64,000 nt of DNA, taken from JALZKA01 sp033856515. GTDB taxonomy: Bacteria; Actinomycetota; Thermoleophilia; Solirubrobacterales; 70-9. How positions within the stretch are numbered: position 1 is the stretch's first letter; each line of letters starts with the position of its first letter. The position numbers and the translations under genes were made by a program. Below the pieces are notes generated by a model that worked only from the letters and a program-made list of their open reading frames with translations, was not told where the DNA came from and searched no databases. The stretch covers positions 118,607 to 182,606 of the forward strand of contig JAWVEY010000050.1 in NCBI GenBank assembly GCA_033856515.1, in the 5' to 3' direction. Of this stretch, positions 8,682 through 16,850 are shown piece by piece.

Positions 8682-8824
8682 GTTGATGCAGATGATCGGG
8701 CGTTCGATGCCGCTGATCGTATGCGGGCGCCTCTCTCCGCTCTAGGACATTCGCCCATTGTTTTGGGCGCCGCCACACCGAATTTTCACGGTTTCGCCAG
8801 AGCGGTGGCTAGGTTGAAACGCTT

Positions 8825-9799
8825 ATGCCTGAAGAACTCGCGATCGAGGTCAAGGGCCTCGTCAAGACCTACAAGGACGTTGAAGCGCTCCGCGGAATCG
8901 ACCTTCGCGCCGAGCGCGGGACCGTGCTCGGGCTCCTCGGGCCGAACGGCGCGGGCAAGACAACCGCGGTCCGCATCCTGACCACGCTGCTGCCGCCGAC
9001 CGCGGGCAAGGCCAGCGTGGTTGGGCTCGACGTCGAGGACGACGCTGCCGAGCTCCGGTCGCAGATCGGCCTAGCCGGGCAGAACGCCGCCGTCGACGAG
9101 AACCTGACTGGGTTCGAGAACCTGGAGATGGTCGGGCGCCTCTACCACCTCGGTAAGGAGCGCTCGGCGGAGCGGGCGCGAGAGCTGCTCGATCGTTTCG
9201 AGCTCGACGAGGCGGGAGACCGCCTGGTGAAGACGTACTCGGGCGGGATGCGGAGGCGCCTCGACCTCGCCGCAGCGCTGGTCGCCGAGCCGCCCGTGAT
9301 CTTTCTCGACGAGCCGACGACCGGGCTCGACCCGCGCAGCCGGCTGCGAATGTGGGAGACGATCGAGGCGATGGTCGAGGAGGGCACGACCGTGCTCCTC
9401 ACCACTCAGTATCTGGATGAGGCGGACCGCCTGGCCGACCAGATCGCAGTGCTCGATCGCGGCGAAGTGATCGCCGAGGGCACGTCCGACGAGCTCAAGG
9501 ACATGATCGGCGGCGAGCGCATCGAGGTGACCCTGGGCAACGAGTCACAGGTCCAGCTAGCGATCGACACGCTTGCCGGCATCTCGAGCGAGGAGCCGAA
9601 GTGCGCCGACGGCGTCGTGAGCGTGCCGTTCGACCGTACGCGCACGTCAATCGCCGCTGCTGTTCGCCGCTTGGATTCCGCAGGCGTAGCCGTCGAGGAC
9701 CTCGCCGTTCGCCGGCCGACGCTGGACGACGTGTTCATCTCGCTGACGGGCCACGCGGCGGAAGAGGCTTCCGAAGAAGACGAGGAGGCCGCGCGATGA
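8825..9799 (+). CDS. ABC transporter ATPase, DrrA family
   Basis: A 324-residue ATP-binding subunit of an ABC-2 type exporter. Walker A is GPNGAGKTT, the signature is YSGGMRRRLDLA, Walker B is VIFLDEPTTGLD, and the switch region reads LLTTQYLDEAD. The roughly 90-residue C-terminal extension is typical of daunorubicin-resistance DrrA-like proteins. It overlaps the permease gene by ATGA, with GAGGAGG just upstream of that start, so the two are translationally coupled. A TAGGTT at 8810-8815 could be its -10 box, nine bases before the ATG. The substrate is unknown; lipids or hydrophobic drugs are usual for the family. Confidence 0.92.
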   Translation: MPEELAIEVKGLVKTYKDVEALRGIDLRAERGTVLGLLGPNGAGKTTAVRILTTLLPPTAGKASVVGLDVEDDAAELRSQIGLAGQNAAVDENLTGFENLEMVGRLYHLGKERSAERARELLDRFELDEAGDRLVKTYSGGMRRRLDLAAALVAEPPVIFLDEPTTGLDPRSRLRMWETIEAMVEEGTTVLLTTQYLDEADRLADQIAVLDRGEVIAEGTSDELKDMIGGERIEVTLGNESQVQLAIDTLAGISSEEPKCADGVVSVPFDRTRTSIAAAVRRLDSAGVAVEDLAVRRPTLDDVFISLTGHAAEEASEEDEEAAR

Positions 9800-10566
9800 G
9801 CCATGCGATCTCCGACACGCTCGTCCTCGCCAAGCGCAACCTGATCCGGATCGTCCGGGCGCCGGACCTCTTGACGGCTTTCACGATCCAGCCGGTGATG
9901 TTCGTGCTGCTGTTCGTCTACGTGTTCGGTGGCGCGATCCAGGTGCCGCCTTACTACGACAGCTACGCAGACTTCCTGATCCCGGGCATCCTGGTCCAGA
10001 ACATCGCGTTCGGTGGCTTTGCGACGGCGCTCGGCCTCTCGGCAGACCTTCAGCTGGGACTGATCGACCGCTTCCGCTCGCTGCCGATGGCGCGCTCGGC
10101 AGTGCTGGCCGGCAGGACGATCGCCGACATCGCAACGAACCTGCTCTCGATGACGATCGTGACGATCGTCGGCCTCTTTGTTGGCTTTGCGTTCGACGCG
10201 CCGATCGGCAACATCCTCCTGGGCCTGCTGCTGATGGTCATGCTGGGCTACGCCTTCTCGTGGGTGTTTGCCTATATCGGGATGATCTCGTCGACTCCCG
10301 AAGCGGCAAATGCGATCGGTTTCATGACGATCTTCCCGCTCACGTTCATCTCGTCAGCGTTCGTGCCCGTCGAGTCGATGCCTGCCGCCCTCCAGACGTT
10401 CGCCGAGATCAACCCATTCACAACGATGGTCGACGCGATGCGCCATCTGTGGCAGAGCGCGCCGGCAAATACCGATGTGTGGGTGGCGTTCCTAGAGACG
10501 ATCGTGATCACCGTCGTGTTCTTCTTCATCTCGACCGCGATGTATCGCCGCGCAACGGCGAAATGA
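9796..10566 (+). CDS. ABC-2 type permease, DrrB family
   Basis: A 256-residue inner-membrane permease with about six membrane segments. FIPGILVQNIAFGG-like text (here DFLIPGILVQNIAF) and the terminal FAEINPFTTMVDAMRHLW are typical of the ABC-2/DrrB family. The ATG at 9796 overlaps the stop of the ATPase gene and is preferred over longer in-frame readings that lie inside that gene. It pairs with the upstream ATPase as an exporter. Confidence 0.9.
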   Translation: MSHAISDTLVLAKRNLIRIVRAPDLLTAFTIQPVMFVLLFVYVFGGAIQVPPYYDSYADFLIPGILVQNIAFGGFATALGLSADLQLGLIDRFRSLPMARSAVLAGRTIADIATNLLSMTIVTIVGLFVGFAFDAPIGNILLGLLLMVMLGYAFSWVFAYIGMISSTPEAANAIGFMTIFPLTFISSAFVPVESMPAALQTFAEINPFTTMVDAMRHLWQSAPANTDVWVAFLETIVITVVFFFISTAMYRRATAK

Positions 10567-10596
10567 GACGCCCACCGAGGCGTGTTGCAGTCGGCG

Positions 10597-10602
10597 TAGA
10601 GT
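10597..10602 (+). promoter_or_regulatory. -10 box (TAGAGT) of the Cys-x-Cys protein gene
   Basis: TAGAGT ends 7 bases before the GTG at 10610, consistent with a leaderless start. No good -35 match is visible. Confidence 0.4.
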
Positions 10603-10609
10603 TGCTGGC

Positions 10610-11056
10610 GTGAAACGGGTGCTCGTAGGTGTCGCGGTCGCGGTCGCGGCGATGCTGGTGACAGCGCCGCCGGCCCTCGCTTGCTCGTGCGTCGAGGATC
10701 CTGATGCGAAGGAGACGCTTCACGGATTTGACGCCGCGGCTACCGCACGCCTCGTCGACGTCAAGGAGGACGACAACCCCCAGAGCGGGGACGTGAAGCT
10801 CGTTTATCGCGTGTTGCGGGTCTACAAGGGCGCGAACCTGAGCAACGGCGAGGAGTTCGTCATCAAGGACGACAGATTCAACTCGTGCGCGCTTCCCAGC
10901 GACAAGGGCCGGCGTTACGGCCTTCGCCTGAGCCGCTTCCAGGGTCGGCTCGATCAGAGTTCGTGCACGCTCCTCAGCCCCAAGGGGCTTCGCCGGGCCG
11001 CTGAACGGAGCGGTAACGCGCGCTCGGCGGGCACGGGCTGCGGGACTCAGAGCTGA
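10610..11056 (+). CDS. Secreted protein with N-terminal Cys-x-Cys, NTR/TIMP-like
   Basis: A 148-residue exported protein. The signal peptide ends at PPALA, so the mature chain would begin CSCVEDPD. An N-terminal C-x-C directly after the cleavage site, a beta-rich body of about 100 residues (ARLVDV, YRVLRVYKG, FVIKD), and later Cys residues (NSCALP, SSCTLL) recall the netrin/TIMP (NTR) fold. The homology is by pattern only. Metalloprotease inhibition would be speculation. The GTG start is fixed by the -10 box 7 bases upstream. EamA gene follows after 20 bases. Confidence 0.7.
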   Translation: MKRVLVGVAVAVAAMLVTAPPALACSCVEDPDAKETLHGFDAAATARLVDVKEDDNPQSGDVKLVYRVLRVYKGANLSNGEEFVIKDDRFNSCALPSDKGRRYGLRLSRFQGRLDQSSCTLLSPKGLRRAAERSGNARSAGTGCGTQS

Positions 11057-11076
11057 ACGCCTCCGAGGAGGCGGCC

Positions 11077-11928
11077 GTGAAGGGCTCGCGCGCGACTGCG
11101 GCCGCGCTGGTCATCGGTGGGATCGTCTCGGTCCAGGTCGGCGCGGCGATCGCGACGACGCTGTTCGACGAGGTTGGGCCGGGCGGCGCGGTGTTCCTGC
11201 GCATCCTCTTCGCCGCGCTCGTCCTGGTGGCGATCTGGCGACCGGCGCTGCGCCTGCCGGAGACGGGCGCGAAGGACGTTGTTGCGCTCGGCTTGATCCT
11301 CGGCCTGATGAACCTCTCGTTCTATGAGTCGCTCGACCGAATTCCGCTCGGCATCGCCGTGACGATCGAGTTCGTGGGACCGCTCACGGTGGCCGTGATC
11401 GGATCGCGGCGGCGCTTCGATCTGCTGTGGGTGGCACTTGCAGCCGCTGGGTTGCTGCTTCTCGCTCCCGTGCCTGGTTCTGACCTGGACGCGCTCGGAT
11501 GCGCGTTCGCGCTTTTTGCAGGCGCTTGCTGGGGTCTCTACATCCCCGTCACGGCGCGGGTGGGCAGGGCGGTCCCCGGCGGCTCGGGACTGGCGATCGC
11601 GATGGCGATCGCTGTTGTTGTCGCATTGCCGTTCGGGTTGGCTGACGGCGCCGCGGATCTTCTAGACGGAGAGCTTCTGGCGATCGCATTTGGCGTGGCG
11701 ATCCTGAGCTCTGCGATTCCCTACTCGTTCGAGCTCGAGGCGCTACGGCGCCTGCCCCAGTCGACGTTCGGCGTCCTCATGAGCCTGGAGCCGGCGGTGG
11801 CGGCGGCGGCTGGGTTCATCGTGCTGGGCCAGGACCTGTCCATGCAGGAAGCGGTCGCGATCGGCCTGGTGCTAACCGCGAGCGCCGGAGCGCTCAGCGC
11901 CGCAGGCAGACTCGTCCCGGAGGCCTAG
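11077..11928 (+). CDS. EamA/RhtA-type drug/metabolite transporter
   Basis: A 283-residue membrane protein with ten predicted helices in two EamA repeats. The first helix ends in TLFDEVGPGGAVFLRIL, and SLEPAVAAAAGFIVLGQ in the second repeat is the family's most recognisable stretch. It resembles RhtA, an exporter of threonine/homoserine and other amino acids. The GTG at 11077 has GAGGAG about ten bases upstream. Its end overlaps the convergent small zinc-ribbon-like gene by 4 bases. Confidence 0.88.
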   Translation: MKGSRATAAALVIGGIVSVQVGAAIATTLFDEVGPGGAVFLRILFAALVLVAIWRPALRLPETGAKDVVALGLILGLMNLSFYESLDRIPLGIAVTIEFVGPLTVAVIGSRRRFDLLWVALAAAGLLLLAPVPGSDLDALGCAFALFAGACWGLYIPVTARVGRAVPGGSGLAIAMAIAVVVALPFGLADGAADLLDGELLAIAFGVAILSSAIPYSFELEALRRLPQSTFGVLMSLEPAVAAAAGFIVLGQDLSMQEAVAIGLVLTASAGALSAAGRLVPEA

Positions 11929-12167
11929 CGAGGTCCTTCAGGCGCCTCCGTGCCATCGAGCCGCCGCTCGTGGCCCGCGCACTCGAGCACGGGCAGGCGC
12001 GGATAGCGCGGGTAGGCGTCGTCTGTGCGGGAGCGGTCGCACATCGAGAACGACGAGCCGCGCGTGTTGCTGATGAGGCGCTGGTGGGCGCAGCTGTCGC
12101 ACAGGCCGGCGGGCGGGCGTCGAGGTGAAGACGGGCGCGGGACTGACGCTTCTGGTTCGTCGCTCAC
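11925..12167 (-). CDS. Small Cys-rich conserved actinobacterial protein
   Basis: An 80-residue cytoplasmic protein with LCDSCAHQRLI (Cys23, Cys26), then NTRGSSFSMCDRS (Cys43), YPRYPRLPVLECAGHE (Cys63). The spacing C-x2-C...C...C suggests a metal-binding mini-domain. Similar small proteins occur widely in actinobacteria, to my recollection; no function is known to me. It overlaps the end of the convergent EamA gene by 4 bases. Confidence 0.75.
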   Translation of the reverse strand: MSDEPEASVPRPSSPRRPPAGLCDSCAHQRLISNTRGSSFSMCDRSRTDDAYPRYPRLPVLECAGHERRLDGTEAPEGPR

Positions 12168-12217
12168 GGGCGCATTATCGCGCCGAATGTCCCCGCTTGG
12201 GCCATTACTTCACTTCG

Positions 12218-12223
12218 TATAGT
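12218..12223 (+). promoter_or_regulatory. -10 box (TATAGT) of the ABC exporter operon
   Basis: TATAGT ends 8 bases before the ATG at 12232, suggesting a leaderless or near-leaderless message. A weak -35 (TTGGGC, 12197-12202) has a short 15-base spacer. Confidence 0.5.
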
Positions 12224-12231
12224 AAGGATGG

Positions 12232-14019
12232 ATGGCATCGCTCTGGCGACTCTTCGGCTTCCTTCGCCCGTATCGGCGGGCGGCGCTGGGATCGCTCCTC
12301 TTCGCGTGGCTGGCGATGGGCGTATCGGTGCTGATCCCGCTCTTCATCGGTAAGGCAGTGGACGTGATCAACGATGGCTCGGCCGCCGACAAGGCCGACC
12401 TTTGGCCGCTGGCGCTGGCGATCCTCGGCGCGGGCGTGTTGCGCCTGGGACTGACGGTCGTGCGGCGAATAATCGCGGGCAAGGTGTCGGTCGCGGTCGA
12501 GTTCGACCTGCGGGAGCGCATGTACGCCCAGCTTCAGCGCCTTGAGCTCGGCTTCTTCGACACGCAGCAGACGGGGCAGCTGATGTCGCGGGCGACGGTC
12601 GACCTGCAGTCGATCCGCTTTTTCCTCGGCTACGGCCTGATCTTCCTCACCCAGAACGCGCTGACCATCGTCCTGGCGAGCATCGTGATGTTCGCACTCG
12701 ACCCTCCCCTGGCCGCTCTTGCTCTCTTGCCTGTTCCGGTTGTGGTCGCGACCGCGGCGCGCTACAGCCGCCTGAGCCGCCCCGCGCTTCAAGAGGTTCA
12801 GCAGCGGCTGGCCGAGTTGACCGCTGAGGCGGAAGAAAGCGTCTCGGGAATTCGCGTCGTGAAGGCGTTCGCGCGGGAGGAGCACATGCTCCATCGCTTC
12901 CAGCGCTCGGTTGGGCGGGTGTTCGACCAGAACGTGTACTCGACGCGCCTTCGCGCGTTCTACAACCCGCTGATGGGCTTCCTGCCCTCGATCGGCCTAG
13001 CCGTGGTGCTGTTCGTCGGAGGGCGGTCGGTCATCGCGGGCGACATCACGCTGGGTGAGTTCACGGCCTTCTACGCGTACGTGATCATGCTGACGGGCCC
13101 GATGCGGATGCTCGGCACCTCCCTCGGGATGGCGCAGCGCGCCGCCGCCTCGGGCAACCGGATGTTCGAGATCCTCGATCGTGAGCCGCGAATCGAAAGC
13201 GCCCCGGATGCCCCGCCGCTGCCCGATGGGCTGGGCCAGGTCGAACTGCACGACGTGACCCTCCTCTACGGCGACGGAACGGGTGCCGAGCCGGCGCTCG
13301 AGAGCGTCTCGATGGCGGTTGAGGCCGGATCAACGGTCGCGCTCGTGGGGCCGACCGGCTCGGGCAAGACGAGCCTGGTGGCGCTGCTCGCGCGCCTCTA
13401 TGACCCCACGTCCGGGTCGGTCTCGATCGACGGCGCGGATCTGCGCGACGTCGATGTGGCGTCCGTCCGCCGCACGGTGTCGTTCGTCGCCGACGAGAGC
13501 TTCCTGTTCTCGGCATCGATCGCCGAGAACGTCGCCTACGCGCGCCCGGAGGCGACCGACGAGGAGATCGAAAAGGCGGCGCGCCTCGCTCAGGCACATG
13601 GCTTCATTGAGCGCCTTCCCGACGGTTACGACACGGTCGTCGGCGACCGTGGGCTGACGCTTTCGGGCGGGCAACGCCAGCGCGTTGCGATCGCGCGAGC
13701 GCTCCTGGCCGATCCGCGGATCCTGATCCTCGACGACGCGACGTCGTCGGTCGATGCACGCACCGAGGCGGAGATCAAGCGCGGGCTTCAAGAGGTGATG
13801 CGCGGGCGGACGACGTTCGTGGTGGCGCACCGCCTGTCGACGATCTCGCTGGCGGATGAGATCGTGGTGATGGACGCGGGCAGAGTCGTTGACCGTGGCA
13901 CACACGAGGAGTTGCTCGAACGGTGCGACCTATACCGCGAGATTGCCGAGCACGGCTGCGAGGACGCCGTTTTCCTTCAGCGTGACCTGGAGGAGCGCGA
14001 GGAGGTGGCACGCTTGTGA
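12232..14019 (+). CDS. ABC exporter half-transporter A (degenerate Walker B)
   Basis: A 595-residue type IV ABC exporter subunit: six membrane helices (about 15-310), then the nucleotide-binding domain. Walker A is GPTGSGKTS (from residue 373) and the signature is canonical LSGGQRQRVAIARALL. After Walker B Asp501 the catalytic glutamate is replaced by Asp502 (ILILDDATSSVD). It overlaps the second half-transporter gene by GTGA. Together they form a heterodimeric exporter of the TM287/288 or BmrCD type: this subunit's ATP site is the degenerate one, while its intact signature completes the working site of the partner. The substrate is unknown. Confidence 0.93.
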   Translation: MASLWRLFGFLRPYRRAALGSLLFAWLAMGVSVLIPLFIGKAVDVINDGSAADKADLWPLALAILGAGVLRLGLTVVRRIIAGKVSVAVEFDLRERMYAQLQRLELGFFDTQQTGQLMSRATVDLQSIRFFLGYGLIFLTQNALTIVLASIVMFALDPPLAALALLPVPVVVATAARYSRLSRPALQEVQQRLAELTAEAEESVSGIRVVKAFAREEHMLHRFQRSVGRVFDQNVYSTRLRAFYNPLMGFLPSIGLAVVLFVGGRSVIAGDITLGEFTAFYAYVIMLTGPMRMLGTSLGMAQRAAASGNRMFEILDREPRIESAPDAPPLPDGLGQVELHDVTLLYGDGTGAEPALESVSMAVEAGSTVALVGPTGSGKTSLVALLARLYDPTSGSVSIDGADLRDVDVASVRRTVSFVADESFLFSASIAENVAYARPEATDEEIEKAARLAQAHGFIERLPDGYDTVVGDRGLTLSGGQRQRVAIARALLADPRILILDDATSSVDARTEAEIKRGLQEVMRGRTTFVVAHRLSTISLADEIVVMDAGRVVDRGTHEELLERCDLYREIAEHGCEDAVFLQRDLEEREEVARL

Positions 14020-15902
14020 GCGACTCGCGGAATGGGACGCCGCAGCGCCCGGTCGAGGCGCCGCCGACCGAGGACGGGCGCATCGCCGGCACGATCGCGA
14101 TGTTCCGCGACATGTGGCGTGTAGTCCGGGGCGAGGATCAGCGCGGCCGGAAGGTGCGCTGGATGCTCGGCCTGTTGCGTCCCTACCGCAAGCAGGTCCT
14201 GCTCATGTTCGGCGCGCTGATCGTCGCGACCGCAGCCGGCCTGGCACCCCCGTACCTGGCCGGCCGGGCGATCGACGACGGAATCTCTGCTGGCGACGAG
14301 ACCGCTCTGACGGTGATCGTCTTGGTGTTCCTCGCCTCGGCGGCGATCTTCTGGGTGGCGAGCTACGCGCAGACATACCTCGTGGGATGGGTCGGGCAGC
14401 GGGCGCTTCAGGACCTGCGGACGCGGATCTACCAGCACCTTCAGGCGATGTCGATCGGCTTCTTCACGCGGCGGAAGGCGGGCGTTTTGATCTCGCGCCT
14501 GACGAACGACGTGCAGGCGCTCGACTCGCTCGTCACCGATGGGATCGTGACGCTCTTCCAGGCAACGCTCACGCTCGTGGGCGTAGTGGTGATCCTCATG
14601 CTCCTCGACGTGGGGCTGGCGCTCGTCGTCTTCCTGACCTTCCCGCTTCTCTTCATTGCGAGCGTCGTCTTCCGCATCATCTCCGCGGATGCGTACCGGC
14701 TGACGCGCGAGAAGATCGCGAACATCACGGCGTATCTCCAGGAGTCGCTCTCCGGTGTGCGGGTGGTGCGGAGCTTCGGCCAGGAGAAGCGCCACATCGG
14801 GCGCATGACCGAGTTGAACGCCGAGAACCGCGAAGCCAACATGCGGACCGTCTACCTCAACGCGTCGTACTTCCCGGCGGTGGAGCTCCTGTCGGCGATC
14901 GGAACGGCGGCGATCATCCTCTACGGCGGCTTTCAGGTAATCGAGGGCGACATCGAGACGGGCGTCGTCGTGGCCTTCATCGGATACCTAAACCAGTTCT
15001 TCGACCCGATCCAGCAGATCTCACAGCTCTACACGACCTACCAGCAGGGGATGGCGGCGCTGGACAAGATCTTCGACCTCCTCGACACGCGCCCAGACAT
15101 GGTCGACAAGCCGGATGCGATCGATCCGGGAGAGATCCGGGGCGAGATCGAGCTGCGCGATGTGTGGTTCTCCTACGCGGGCGGAGGCGACGCGCGCGAG
15201 GTGGGCGAAGACGACGAGTGGGCGATGCGAGGCATTGACCTGCACATCCCCGCCGGCCAAACGGTCGCGCTCGTGGGCGAGACAGGGGCCGGGAAGTCGA
15301 CCTTCGCGAAGCTGGTGGCGCGGTTCTACGATCCGCAGAAGGGCCAGGTGCTGGTGGATGGCTACGACCTGCGGGACCTCGACTCCTCGGCGCTTCGGAG
15401 CCGCCTGGGAATCGTTCCGCAGGAGGGTTATCTGTTCTCGGGCACGGTGCGGGAGAACGTTGCATTCGGGCGCCCCGACGCACCGGGCTCGGATATCGAG
15501 GACGCGGTGCGAGCCGTGGGAGCCGAGCCTTTCGTGGCGAGGCTTCCGAAGGGCCTCGACACCGAGATCGGGGAGCGCGGCGTGCAGCTCTCGGCAGGAC
15601 AGCGCCAGCTCATCTCATTCGCGCGTGCGCTTCTCGCGGAGCCTCGGATCCTGATCCTGGACGAGGCGACGTCGAACGTGGACGTGCGAACTGAGCGGGT
15701 GATCGAGCAGGCGCTCGAGCGCCTCCTGCACGGGCGTTCGGCAATCGTGATCGCGCATCGCTTGTCGACGATCAGGCGGGCCGGAAAGATCGTGGTGCTC
15801 GAGCACGGCGAGATCGTCGAGGCAGGAACGCACGACGAATTGATCGAAGCGGGCGGCGCTTACGCGCGCCTCTACGGCGCCTGGGCGGACCTGGCTGCCT
15901 AA
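14016..15902 (+). CDS. ABC exporter half-transporter B (canonical Walker B)
   Basis: A 628-residue partner of the preceding half-transporter. It has a longer N-terminal extension, six membrane helices and a nucleotide-binding domain with Walker A GETGAGKST and Walker B ILILDEATSNVD with catalytic Glu550. Its signature is altered to LSAGQRQLISFARALL. The altered signature pairs with the partner's degenerate site, and the catalytic Glu pairs with the partner's normal signature, the asymmetry known for heterodimeric exporters. The GTG start overlaps the upstream stop. Its stop overlaps the convergent gene by 4 bases. Confidence 0.93.
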   Translation: MSDSRNGTPQRPVEAPPTEDGRIAGTIAMFRDMWRVVRGEDQRGRKVRWMLGLLRPYRKQVLLMFGALIVATAAGLAPPYLAGRAIDDGISAGDETALTVIVLVFLASAAIFWVASYAQTYLVGWVGQRALQDLRTRIYQHLQAMSIGFFTRRKAGVLISRLTNDVQALDSLVTDGIVTLFQATLTLVGVVVILMLLDVGLALVVFLTFPLLFIASVVFRIISADAYRLTREKIANITAYLQESLSGVRVVRSFGQEKRHIGRMTELNAENREANMRTVYLNASYFPAVELLSAIGTAAIILYGGFQVIEGDIETGVVVAFIGYLNQFFDPIQQISQLYTTYQQGMAALDKIFDLLDTRPDMVDKPDAIDPGEIRGEIELRDVWFSYAGGGDAREVGEDDEWAMRGIDLHIPAGQTVALVGETGAGKSTFAKLVARFYDPQKGQVLVDGYDLRDLDSSALRSRLGIVPQEGYLFSGTVRENVAFGRPDAPGSDIEDAVRAVGAEPFVARLPKGLDTEIGERGVQLSAGQRQLISFARALLAEPRILILDEATSNVDVRTERVIEQALERLLHGRSAIVIAHRLSTIRRAGKIVVLEHGEIVEAGTHDELIEAGGAYARLYGAWADLAA

Positions 15903-16609
15903 GGGGTGATTCCGCCGCCGCCGGTGTCGCCGGTGTCGGTCGGCGGGGTGCCGGTGTCGGTTGGCGGGGTGCCGGTGTCGGTCGGCGGGGTCGCCGTGCC
16001 GGTGTCGGTCGGGGCGACTCCGCCGCCGGTGTCAGTGGTTGCGTCGTTGCCGCCACCGCCACCCGCACCGGCGGGGGCTTCCTCGCCGGCGTCGAGGAAC
16101 TGGCCACAGTCGGAGAAGCCCGCCTTCTTGCCCGAATCGCGTGCCGCGACCTCGGCGGTGTCGATCTCGAGCTGAGCAGCGTCCTCGCCGGCAATGTCCG
16201 CTGCCTTCTCGGCCTGGGATTTGGCTTGAAGCGCGCTGACGACGGCCGCGAGGTCGTTGAGGAACTTGTCGACGTCCGCGGATGCCTCGGCTTGCTGGAG
16301 GCCCTGGAGGGATTTCAGCTCGTCGTTCGTGATGCCGTATTCCTGCTGTGCCGCGTCCGTAGCAGCGGGGTCGATCCCACTCACGGCCAGGTTGGCCTGA
16401 GCGCAGATCCCGTCTGCCTCTTCGATGAAGAGCTCGGGGGTAAGTGCGCTGCCGGTCTCCCCTGTGGCACCCGCGGGGGTGGTCGCGACAGGCTCGGGCT
16501 CGTCGTCGCCACCGCAGCTCTTGACAAGCAGCACGAAGATGATGAAAAAGGCCACAAGGCCACCCAGCGCCACGAGGCGCCGGCGCATATAGATGTCCAT
16601 CTCAGCCAT
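15899..16609 (-). CDS. Membrane-anchored protein with PTDTG repeats
   Basis: A 236-residue protein with one N-terminal membrane helix (LVALGGLVAFFIIFVLLV) followed by KSCGGDDEPEP. The external part has an alpha-helical domain (about 60-170) with two Cys (DGICAQA, FSDCGQF) that may form a disulfide. The C-terminal tail is low-complexity Gly/Thr/Pro with about four TPPTDTG units. It looks like a cell-envelope protein of unknown role. Similar DGICAxAN...FSDCGQ-type domains recur in Thermoleophilia as I remember them. It is convergent with the ABC exporter operon. Confidence 0.75.
   Translation of the reverse strand: MAEMDIYMRRRLVALGGLVAFFIIFVLLVKSCGGDDEPEPVATTPAGATGETGSALTPELFIEEADGICAQANLAVSGIDPAATDAAQQEYGITNDELKSLQGLQQAEASADVDKFLNDLAAVVSALQAKSQAEKAADIAGEDAAQLEIDTAEVAARDSGKKAGFSDCGQFLDAGEEAPAGAGGGGGNDATTDTGGGVAPTDTGTATPPTDTGTPPTDTGTPPTDTGDTGGGGITP
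15925..16020 (-). repeat. 21-base coding repeat (TPPTDTG)
   Basis: Tandem units of 21 bases, for example GGTGCCGGTGTCGGTTGGCG and close copies, encode TPPTDTG in the tail of the preceding membrane-anchored protein. A length-variable surface tail is likely. Confidence 0.85.
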
Positions 16610-16692
16610 CTACGAATCCACCGTAAGGCGTCAGTTCACCTTATACCCCGATTTTCCTGCGCCCACCGGTCGGATCGATCGCACCGAGAGGT

Positions 16693-16721
16693 GGAATTCC
16701 CGCCAATATCGCGGGAATTCC
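16693..16721 (-). terminator. Perfect hairpin downstream of tRNA-Gln
   Basis: GGAATTCCCGC (16693-16703) and its exact complement (16711-16721) flank a 7-base loop. It lies 23 bases past the tRNA 3' end. There is no U-run, as is common for actinobacterial hairpin terminators; it could instead be a processing or protein-binding site. It is the only feature seen in the 135-base gap 16610-16744. Confidence 0.5.
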
Positions 16722-16744
16722 TACTTTCGGCGGGCGTTAAGAGG

Positions 16745-16816
16745 CTGGGGATCAGGGACTTGAACCCCGACTACGAATACCAGAAACTCGCGTGCTGCCA
16801 ATTACACCAATCCCCA
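16745..16816 (-). tRNA. tRNA-Gln (anticodon CTG)
   Basis: A 72-base tRNA read on the minus strand. The acceptor stem TGGGGAT pairs with ATCCCCA, with discriminator G. The D-arm contains GTGTAATTGGCAGCAC. The anticodon stem is CGAGT/ATTCG with loop TTCTGGT, giving anticodon CTG at positions 34-36. The T-arm has GGTTCAAGTCC. The genome encodes CC after the discriminator but not the final A, so CCA must be completed by the nucleotidyltransferase. It lies 34 bases downstream of the FAD-reductase gene. Confidence 0.95.
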
Positions 16817-16850
16817 ACGGTGTCGGCCCGAAACGATAGCGAGACTACGC

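Noticed and set aside
13889..15238. 449-codon plus-strand frame within the ABC exporter pair
   Set aside because: Overlaps two well-supported genes in another frame and has no recognisable domain.
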